DNA from: Pseudomonadota bacterium
GTDB lineage: Bacteria > Pseudomonadota > Alphaproteobacteria > Rhizobiales > Beijerinckiaceae
Direction: 5' to 3'
Assembly (NCBI GenBank): GCA_023393655.1
Contig: JAEWKP010000319.1
Coordinates: 1-20,550, forward strand
Length of the DNA: 20,550 bases
Shown here: in pieces, positions 12,583 to 18,762 of the stretch
Position numbering within the stretch: the first letter of the stretch is position 1
How the letters are laid out: each line of letters opens with the position of its first letter
Translations under genes and position numbers: made by a program
Notes under the pieces: model-generated
Database searches by the model: none
Seen by the model: only the letters and a program-made list of their open reading frames with translations
Told to the model about the DNA's origin: nothing

Positions 12583-14589
12583 ATGGCCATCCTGCCCAAA
12601 CAGAATCTCAAGAAGCTCGCCGTCGTCCTGCATGACCTCACGGTCACGGCGCTGGCGATCTGGCTCGTCTTCGTCGTCCGCTTCGAAGGGGCACAGCTCA
12701 TCGAACACCTGCGCTACCTGCCGCGCTTCCTGCCCTTCTTCGCGGCCTATGCCGGACTGATCTACTGGCTGTTCTCGCTCTACCGCTCGAAATGGCGCTT
12801 CGCCTCGCTGCCGGACCTCTCGAACATCGTCAAGGCGGTTTCCGTCCTGACGGTGACGCTGCTGGTGGTCGATTATGTGCTGGTCGCGCCGAATTTCTAC
12901 GGCGCCTTCTATTTCGGCAAGATCTCGATCGCGCTGTACTGGCTGGTGCAGATCGCGCTGCTCGGCGGCCCGCGCCTCGCCTATCGCTATTTCAAATATG
13001 CGCGGTCGCGGACCTCCGCCGTGCGCGAGGCCAGCCTGCCGGCGCTGCTGCTCGGGCGCGGCGTCGAGATCGAGATGGTGATCCGCGCGATGGAAGCCGG
13101 CGCGATGCGACGCCTCCGGCCGGCCGGCATCCTCTCGCCCCGCCCCGACGATCTCGGCCAGTCGATCCGCGGCGTGCCGGTGCTCGGGCTGCTCGCCGAT
13201 ATCGAGCGGGTCGCAGACGACGCGATCAAGCACGGCGAGGCCTACCGCCGGATCGTCGCGACCCCCTCCGCCCTGCTGCCGGAAGCACAGCCGGAGAAAT
13301 GGCTGGCGCGGACCCGCAAGCTCGCCTTGCCGATCTCCCGCATCGACAGCCTGGGCGAGGGCGTGCGCGACACGGAGGTCGCCCCGCTCGAGATCGAGGA
13401 CCTGCTGGTCCGCTCGACCGTCGCGATCGACCGCGAAAGGCTGGGCTCGTTCCTGAAGGGCAAGCGCGTCATCGTCACCGGCGGCGGCGGCTCGATCGGC
13501 TCCGAGATCTGCCTGCGCTGCGCCGCCTTCGGCGCGGCCGAGCTGCTCGTCGTCGAAAGCTCCGAACCCGCGCTGTTCCAGATCACCGAGCAACTCTCCG
13601 TCCAGGCCCCGGACACCGCCGTCTCCGGCGTGCTGGCCGATGTCCGCGACCGCGAGCGGATCATGCCGCTCTTCACCGGTTTCCGGCCCGATATCGTCAT
13701 CCATGCCGCCGCGCTCAAGCACGTGCCCTATCTGGAGGCCGACTGGAGCGAGGGCATCAAGACCAATATCTTCGGCTCGGTGAACGTCACCGACGCGACC
13801 GTGGCCGCCGGCGCCCGGACCTTCGTGCTGATCTCGACCGACAAGGCGATCGAGCCTGTCTCGATGCTCGGCGCGACCAAGCGCTTCGCCGAGATCTACG
13901 CGCAGTCGCGCGATGCCGAGCTCGCCGCCGAAGATTCCGGCATCAGGCTGGTCGCGGTGCGCTTCGGCAACGTGCTGGGCTCGGCCGGCTCGGTGGTGCC
14001 GAAATTCAAGGCGCAGATCGCCCGGGGCGGACCGCTCACAGTCACCAGCCCCGAGATGATCCGCTATTTCATGACGATCCGCGAGGCCTGCGACCTCGTG
14101 CTGACCGCCGCCTCCCATGCCCGCTCCGGAGAGACGCAAGCGGAGCGCGCCGCCGTCTACGTGCTCAAGATGGGCCAGCCGATGCGGATCATGGACCTGG
14201 CCGAGCGGATGATCCGCCTTGCCGGCTTCGAGCCGGGCGAGGATATCGAGATCATCGTTTCCGGCGTCAGGCCCGGCGAACGGCTGAACGAGATCCTGTT
14301 CGCCCGCGACGAGCCGATGGCGGAAACCGGGCTCGACGGCGTGATGGCAGCCAAACCGATCTTCGCCGGCCGCGCCAGGATCGAAGCCTGGCTAACGCAG
14401 CTCCAGGCCGCCGTGAAAGCCAATGATCAGGAAGCGGCCCATGCCGTGCTCGACGAGGCGATCCCGGATTTCAGCCGGCGCGACTCGAAGCGGCCAGATG
14501 CGCCAGTGCTGCCTCAGTCGCAATCTGCGGCTGCCAGCCAGCGCCGAGCAGACGCTCGGGCCGGGCGACAAGGCTTCCCGCCAGCTTGA
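12583..14589 (+). CDS. Membrane-anchored NDP-sugar 4,6-dehydratase (FlaA1/WbpM/CapD type)
   Basis: A 668-residue enzyme of the large, membrane-bound branch of nucleotide-sugar dehydratases (WbpM, WreV), which convert UDP-GlcNAc to the 4-keto-6-deoxy sugar at the start of QuiNAc/FucNAc-type synthesis. Four hydrophobic helices occupy about 12-33, 47-66, 84-104 and 113-131. A CoA-binding-like Rossmann region follows (about 150-270). The SDR catalytic domain has the NAD motif TGGGGSIGS (299-307), ISTDKAIEP (417-425) and the catalytic-site S-M-x-x-x-x-K variant (S427, M428, K433) that replaces the usual Tyr in this family. The last ~39 residues (PDAPVLPQSQSAAAS onward) look unlike family members and are encoded antisense to the 3' end of the following gene. 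Substrate is by analogy only. Confidence 0.88.
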   Translation: MAILPKQNLKKLAVVLHDLTVTALAIWLVFVVRFEGAQLIEHLRYLPRFLPFFAAYAGLIYWLFSLYRSKWRFASLPDLSNIVKAVSVLTVTLLVVDYVLVAPNFYGAFYFGKISIALYWLVQIALLGGPRLAYRYFKYARSRTSAVREASLPALLLGRGVEIEMVIRAMEAGAMRRLRPAGILSPRPDDLGQSIRGVPVLGLLADIERVADDAIKHGEAYRRIVATPSALLPEAQPEKWLARTRKLALPISRIDSLGEGVRDTEVAPLEIEDLLVRSTVAIDRERLGSFLKGKRVIVTGGGGSIGSEICLRCAAFGAAELLVVESSEPALFQITEQLSVQAPDTAVSGVLADVRDRERIMPLFTGFRPDIVIHAAALKHVPYLEADWSEGIKTNIFGSVNVTDATVAAGARTFVLISTDKAIEPVSMLGATKRFAEIYAQSRDAELAAEDSGIRLVAVRFGNVLGSAGSVVPKFKAQIARGGPLTVTSPEMIRYFMTIREACDLVLTAASHARSGETQAERAAVYVLKMGQPMRIMDLAERMIRLAGFEPGEDIEIIVSGVRPGERLNEILFARDEPMAETGLDGVMAAKPIFAGRARIEAWLTQLQAAVKANDQEAAHAVLDEAIPDFSRRDSKRPDAPVLPQSQSAAASQRRADARAGRQGFPPA

Positions 14590-15400
14590 GGAATGTGCCC
14601 TCGCGGCCCGCAAGGCGCGCCAGCCGGCGCAACCAGGCTTCGGGCACGGGCAGCAGGCCGGGGCCGCGCCCGAGCCCGGCGCGCATCGCGGCCAACATCT
14701 CGGAGACGCTGATCGGGTCCGGATCGGATAGCGCATAGCTCTGCCGCGCCGGGCAGGCCGGCGTCAGCGCGAACAGGATGGCACCGGCCAGATTCTCCAC
14801 GGCGAGCAGCGAGCGCGGCGCCTTCAGGCCGCCGAAAGGCAGGGGCACCGGCAAGCGCGCCAGCTTGAGCAATGCCGCCATATTGGCCTTCACGCCCGGC
14901 CCGTAGATCAGGACCGGACGCAATGCGACCCAATCGAGATCGAGCGCTGCAAGGCCCCGTTCCGCCGCGAGCTTGGAGCGGCCATAGGCGTCGCCGGGCG
15001 CGGGCTGCATATCCTCCCGCAGGGGCGGGCCGTCGAAGGCATCGGTCAGTGCCTTGATCGAGGAGAGGTAGACGAAGCGCTGCACCCCGGCTGCCTCGGT
15101 GGCCCGGGCGAGCTCCAGCGTGGCTTCGGTGTTGATGCGTCGGTAGAGCGCCTCGTCGAGCCCCGGCCCTGCATGGGCGAGACCGGCCATGTGCACGACA
15201 TGGCCGACGCCATCCAGGGCCGCGCGCCAGTCGACCGGCGACATCAGATCGCCGGTCACGATGGCTTCCGTGCCCGAAGGGGCCGGTTGCGCCATACGCT
15301 GGGCCAGACGCAGGCGATAGCCGGCCCGAATCAGCGCCGCGACGACATACGGCCCGACGAAGCCGCTCGCGCCGGTGACGAGGACGCGCCCCTCAGCCAT
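14471..15400 (-). CDS. NAD-dependent sugar reductase/epimerase (extended SDR)
   Basis: A 309-residue extended short-chain dehydrogenase. TGASGFVG (9-16) is the NAD(P)-binding motif, LSSIK (112-116) carries the catalytic Ser, and YGRSK (139-143) supplies the catalytic Tyr and Lys. The pattern of SSIK, the D-x-Y-G-x-S-K segment and RPVLIYGPG resembles the WbpV/WreQ group, which reduces the 4-keto sugar to UDP-QuiNAc, but 4-epimerases look similar. It is translationally coupled to the glycosyltransferase gene upstream (its ATG at 15400 lies 8 bases inside that gene's end). Its 3' end overlaps the convergent dehydratase gene by 119 bases. Together the three genes would make and load the first sugar of a surface glycan. 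Confidence 0.85.
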   Translation of the reverse strand: MAEGRVLVTGASGFVGPYVVAALIRAGYRLRLAQRMAQPAPSGTEAIVTGDLMSPVDWRAALDGVGHVVHMAGLAHAGPGLDEALYRRINTEATLELARATEAAGVQRFVYLSSIKALTDAFDGPPLREDMQPAPGDAYGRSKLAAERGLAALDLDWVALRPVLIYGPGVKANMAALLKLARLPVPLPFGGLKAPRSLLAVENLAGAILFALTPACPARQSYALSDPDPISVSEMLAAMRAGLGRGPGLLPVPEAWLRRLARLAGREGTFLKLAGSLVARPERLLGAGWQPQIATEAALAHLAASSRAG

Positions 15401-16406
15401 GCCGCGGGCCTGTCGCGAAGCGACGCAGCAGCAGGCCGGTGAGCAAAGCGGCGACGGCCAGGCAGGCGAACTGGACCGGGAGGGCGGGCCGGATCAGCGA
15501 AACACCCGCGATGGCGGCGAGCGCGAGGTTGAGCAGGGCGACCCGGCCGACCACGCCCGGCACGCTGAAGCCGTTCGTCGTCGCCTGCTGGTAGAAATGC
15601 GTGCGATGCGCTTCCCAGACCCTCTCGCCGCGGGCGAGGCGCCGCAGCAGCGTGATCGTGGCGTCAGTGATGTGATAGAGCGGCAGGATCAATGCGGCGG
15701 CGAAAGCGCCCGTGCCGGCAAGGCGGTAGAGCAGATAGGCGGTGACGAGCCCGATCGGCAGCGAGCCGACATCGCCGAGGAAGAGCCGCGCCACCGGCCG
15801 GTTGAACGGCGCGAAGCCGAGCAGACCGCCGCAGAGCCCGGCGGCAAGCCAGCCCGTCACCGGATCGATCGTGCCGGTCATGCCGGCAAGCGCGAGCGTC
15901 GCCGCCAACGGCACGATGCCGGCGACGGTGATCCAGTCGAGCCCATCCATGAAATTGACGAGATTGACGAACCAGACACCCGCCAGAAGCGCCAGGGCGC
16001 GCTCGACCGGCAGGGGCAGCAACTCCGGGAACAGACGCAGCTCCGGCGCGGCGCGAAGCAGCACGAAACCGACACAGGCCGCCTGCAGCACGAGCCTGAC
16101 GCTCGCCGGCAGCGGGCGGATATCGTCCCAGGCGCCGACGATGCCGAGGCCGGTCGCGGCAACAGCCAGCATCAATACCGAGCGGATCGCTTCGCCCTCG
16201 ACCGGGACCAGCCAGAGCGCCGCCCCCAACGCGAGGAAGGCGCCGCCGAGAACGGCGATGCCACCGCCCTGCGGGGTCGGGATCCTGTGGCTGGAACGCG
16301 CATTCGGCCGTGCCAGCGCATAGCGCAGGAGGAGCGGGCGCAAGACCACGCACAGCACCGCCGCCAGAACGGCGGCGGCAGCACAGATCATCAGGGGGCG
16401 GAACAC
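15393..16406 (-). CDS. Undecaprenyl-phosphate sugar-1-phosphate transferase (WecA/MraY family)
   Basis: A polytopic inner-membrane enzyme that would transfer an HexNAc-1-phosphate-type sugar from a UDP-sugar to undecaprenyl phosphate, starting O-antigen or exopolysaccharide assembly. Motifs from the GTG start: RSSHRIPTPQGGG (37-49), the metal/lipid-binding AWDD (92-95), NFMDGLD (151-157), LGDVGS (211-216) and the C-terminal HRTHFYQQ (267-274). These are the conserved cytoplasmic loops of WecA/TagO/WbpL. About ten hydrophobic segments are visible. The frame is open to a TTG at 16445 (350 residues). I chose GTG 16406 (337 residues) because it has GGA just upstream and leads directly into the first membrane helix; an ATG at 16391 is also possible. 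It heads a two-gene unit with the SDR gene. Confidence 0.88.
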   Translation of the reverse strand: MFRPLMICAAAAVLAAVLCVVLRPLLLRYALARPNARSSHRIPTPQGGGIAVLGGAFLALGAALWLVPVEGEAIRSVLMLAVAATGLGIVGAWDDIRPLPASVRLVLQAACVGFVLLRAAPELRLFPELLPLPVERALALLAGVWFVNLVNFMDGLDWITVAGIVPLAATLALAGMTGTIDPVTGWLAAGLCGGLLGFAPFNRPVARLFLGDVGSLPIGLVTAYLLYRLAGTGAFAAALILPLYHITDATITLLRRLARGERVWEAHRTHFYQQATTNGFSVPGVVGRVALLNLALAAIAGVSLIRPALPVQFACLAVAALLTGLLLRRFATGPRHG

Positions 16407-16453
16407 GCTATCCAAAGTGCCCGCACCATAGTCGAGGCGGCGCAAAAGCCTAG

Positions 16454-16468
16454 AGGGCGCGTCGCCCT
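16454..16468 (-). terminator. Hairpin terminator for the secreted-protein gene
   Basis: On the minus strand AGGGCG and CGCCCT form a 6-bp stem with a 3-base loop, followed 6 bases later by TTTT. It lies 36 bases past the stop of the gene at 16505-16954 and just before the glycosyltransferase start. Stem and T run are short, so efficiency is uncertain. Confidence 0.4.
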
Positions 16469-16504
16469 ATCCGTGTGAAGCGGCTCTCCGAAGCGGTGCC
16501 TGGC

Positions 16505-16954
16505 CTACTGCCTGAAGCCGATCAGAACGCCGTCGGCGCCAAGCTGGAGCTGCAGTCCCTGGCGGCGCGTCGCGAGCTTCAGCGTCACGCCCTTGTCGTT
16601 GCGCAGCCAGGTGGTTCCGCGCCCGGCTGCGCCGACGGCCCAGCCCTCCTTGAGCTGGACATAGGCCCCGGCGAAGTCGGAGGTGCGGTGCAACCCGTAG
16701 ACCGTGCCCGAGGCGACCGAGCGGGAAGCGCCGATCGAGCCGATGCCGAGCCCACCCACCGTGATCGGATAGGAGCGGCCGCGATAGCGCAAGGTTCCGC
16801 CGCCGGCCTCGCCGGAGGCGATGAAGCCGGCCTGAACCTGTTCAAGACGCACGGTTCCCGTCGCCGGGCCGAGCGAGCGCTGCTGCGCCATGGCCGGCGA
16901 AGCCAGCATCAGAACGGCGGCGAGGGTGGTGGTTGTCTGCCTGATCGTGATCAT
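16505..16954 (-). CDS. Small secreted (periplasmic) protein of unknown function
   Basis: A 149-residue protein with a clear Sec signal peptide: MITIRQTTTTLAAVLMLASPAMA, with predicted cleavage after AMA (residue 23). The mature part is Gly-rich and beta-prone, with alternating hydrophobic residues (GTLRYRGRSYPITVGGLGIGSIG, GAYVQLKEGWAVG, KGVTLKLATRRQGLQLQLG), which suggests a small beta-sandwich or barrel. It contains no cysteine. I do not recognise the family. AAGGAG lies 6 bases before the ATG, so the start is secure. It sits between the degenerate GGDEF gene and the polysaccharide genes on the same strand; a hairpin on each side suggests it is transcribed alone. Confidence 0.75.
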   Translation of the reverse strand: MITIRQTTTTLAAVLMLASPAMAQQRSLGPATGTVRLEQVQAGFIASGEAGGGTLRYRGRSYPITVGGLGIGSIGASRSVASGTVYGLHRTSDFAGAYVQLKEGWAVGAAGRGTTWLRNDKGVTLKLATRRQGLQLQLGADGVLIGFRQ

Positions 16955-16983
16955 ATCCTGCTCCTTGCGCCGAACCGGCGGCG

Positions 16984-17002
16984 TCGCGGGATCAACCCGC
17001 GA
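16984..17002 (-). other. Hairpin between the GGDEF gene and the secreted-protein gene
   Basis: TCGCGGG and CCCGCGA form 7-bp arms around a 5-base loop. It lies about 70 bases after the stop of the minus-strand gene at 17072 and 30 bases before the start of the next one. It may end the first transcript or lie in the leader of the second; no T run is present. Confidence 0.3.
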
Positions 17003-17071
17003 AAATCGGATTAGATACCCCAGTATTAGCGGGATTGCAGGATTTCCACGTCCCCGTCGGCGGAGAGCCGA

Positions 17072-18430
17072 TCAGTTGCCGCCCTTTTCGTTACGCAGGG
17101 CGTTGGCGACCTGGTCGACGAGGCGGCGCGGGTCCGGGTGACCGTCATATTCGATGACGCCGACATTCAGGCTGTTCTGGAGAACCGTCTGGCCGTCGAT
17201 CGAGAAATGGGTCGCCGCGTAACTCTCGACGATGCTACGCGCGAACACCGCCGCCTCCCTGGCATCGTTCCCTACCCGAATGATCAGGAAGGTCTCGCGC
17301 CCCATGCTGAAGACCGAATCGCTCGACCGCACCGCATTGAGCAGCATGGCCGCCGTCTGCTGGACGACCGTGTCGGCGCCGCCCTCGCCAAGGCGTGCGC
17401 GCAAACCGTCGAATTGCGAGATCTCCAGCATGATCACCGAGAAGGGCCGGCTCGTCCGCCGCCGCAATGCGACCTCGCGGGAGATCGCGGCTCTGAGATA
17501 GCGCCGGTTGAGCAGGCGCGACAGCGGATCGCGGGCGCTGCCCACATCGAAGGAATGGCTGAACAGGACACTCAGGAGATTGTTGATCTGGCTGACGATC
17601 TGCCTGATCTCACAAAGATGGCCCTGGCTACGGGCAGCCTCGGCGCTATCGCGCAATTGCCGGGCATGCTCGTCGGCCTCGGCGACGAGTTGGGCGATCG
17701 ACGCATATTCGGCCGAGCGGCCGAACAGCAGGTTCGCCCGGTGAGAAAACCAGAGGCCGAACTCGGACCTACTCAACGGCAACGAGCCATCGGCCTCGCC
17801 AGCGATATGAGAGCCGAAAAAGACGGCCTGCGCCCATTCGGCAAGCGACGCCTTCTGCTTCTCTCGCTCGGCACGGAAACCGTGGTCGATCGAGACCTGA
17901 CGCAGCGCTTCCTCTGCCCGCAGGCTGCGGTCGAGCCCGCTGATATGAGCGGCGGCGATCGCGGCGGCCGCGACATCGATGATCCCGGGCACGTAAAGCG
18001 CAGCCTGGACGAACTCGTCGCGGGACAGCCGCGTGTGCTTAAGGCTGTTGTAGATGCCGCGCTTGAGCACCCGCGCCGCGAGCATGCTCAGCGCAGTCGG
18101 GATCTGGATGCGGGCATGGGTCAATCCGATTTCGGACTGTCGCATGAGGAAGGTCGTCGCGTCGACGGCGTCCTTGGGAAAGACATCGACCAGCCATTGC
18201 GACAGGGCCCCGCGAAACCGGCCGGCGATGACCTCATCGTCGAACAGGGCCTGGACCCGTGCATGACGTGCGAGATCCAGCCAGAGATCGTCCACCAACT
18301 CCACCGCGAAATGCTTGACGGTGCTCGCGACCATAGCGCGAACTGACTGCGGAACATTGCTGCTTAAAGTTGAAATCTCAACCTTTAGTTGCGTGAAATC
18401 TTCGTCTTCCCAGAGCGCTGCGCTCAGCAT
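17072..18430 (-). CDS. Globin-coupled-sensor-like protein with degenerate GGDEF domain
   Basis: A 452-residue cytoplasmic signalling protein. Residues about 20-135 look like the helical globin-coupled sensor domain of DosC-type proteins: the segment IGLTHARIQIPTALSMLAARVLKR (101-124) follows the V/IG-x-x-H-A/x-R-I pattern in which the His (here H105) is the proximal heme ligand. A helical middle region (about 195-290, with SEFGLWFSHRANLLFG) follows. The C-terminal 150 residues align with a GGDEF domain beginning DPLSRLLNRRYL (301-312), but the signature is GRETF (377-381) instead of GG[D/E]EF, and the upstream metal/substrate residues are replaced (EISQFDGLRARLG in place of D-x-D-x-F-K-x-x-N-D). 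It is therefore probably not an active diguanylate cyclase. It is divergent from the chemoreceptor gene at 18763. Heme binding is inference. Confidence 0.8.
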   Translation of the reverse strand: MLSAALWEDEDFTQLKVEISTLSSNVPQSVRAMVASTVKHFAVELVDDLWLDLARHARVQALFDDEVIAGRFRGALSQWLVDVFPKDAVDATTFLMRQSEIGLTHARIQIPTALSMLAARVLKRGIYNSLKHTRLSRDEFVQAALYVPGIIDVAAAAIAAAHISGLDRSLRAEEALRQVSIDHGFRAEREKQKASLAEWAQAVFFGSHIAGEADGSLPLSRSEFGLWFSHRANLLFGRSAEYASIAQLVAEADEHARQLRDSAEAARSQGHLCEIRQIVSQINNLLSVLFSHSFDVGSARDPLSRLLNRRYLRAAISREVALRRRTSRPFSVIMLEISQFDGLRARLGEGGADTVVQQTAAMLLNAVRSSDSVFSMGRETFLIIRVGNDAREAAVFARSIVESYAATHFSIDGQTVLQNSLNVGVIEYDGHPDPRRLVDQVANALRNEKGGN

Positions 18431-18762
18431 TTCACATTACCCGGCAGAATAGATGCTCCCCATGAGGACGATCGATAGTATCTTATAGTTATCAAACGAC
18501 AACAACCTTACGCTCAGCGCGTTAATATAGCATTTACACCTCTTAATATCTTAACTCGCCGTTGCCAGTTTTTCCCGAATTTCGTTCAAATTTTCGGTGA
18601 AAACGCCCTTAATTCCAGAAAGTTCCCCCCTGATTCGTTAAACTTAACCCACACGCTAACCTTGGTTAAGAGATCGTTGATCACCTGATTCAACGCGACA
18701 ACTCGTTATTTAACTTGGCCAGAGCTTTTCTGCCCTACGTCGCATCGCGTCAGGGACGAACA
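18431..18762. promoter_or_regulatory. A+T-rich divergent control region
   Basis: This 332-base gap between two divergent signalling genes is visibly richer in A and T than the rest of the window. It contains eight TTAA tetranucleotides (starting at 18522, 18543, 18551, 18609, 18638, 18644, 18666 and 18710), and TAACC/GGTTA arms two bases apart (18657-18668). CtrA sites are TTAA-N7-TTAA; none of these pairs has the 7-base spacing, so a CtrA site is not claimed. I could not pick a convincing promoter for either gene, and saw no coding frame. Confidence 0.5.

Noticed and set aside
12499..14139. Minus-strand 546-codon open frame opposite the sugar dehydratase
   Set aside because: Length is explained by GC-rich codon bias; it has no domain and the + strand product is a clear WbpM-type enzyme.
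15375..16478. Plus-strand Gln/Arg/Glu-rich frame opposite the WecA-type transferase
   Set aside because: Low-complexity charged translation typical of the antisense of a hydrophobic membrane protein.
17008..17020. GGATTAGATACCC, identical to a universal 16S rRNA segment
   Set aside because: The match stops after 13 bases; flanking bases differ and no rRNA structure surrounds it. Chance similarity.
17138..18346. Plus-strand 402-codon frame opposite the GGDEF-like gene
   Set aside because: The minus strand gives a coherent two-domain signalling protein; this frame lacks any recognisable feature.
18702..18725. TTGGCC-N5-TTTTCT as a sigma-54 promoter for the chemoreceptor
   Set aside because: The required GG at -24 is followed by CC rather than CA, and the -12 element lacks the essential GC.
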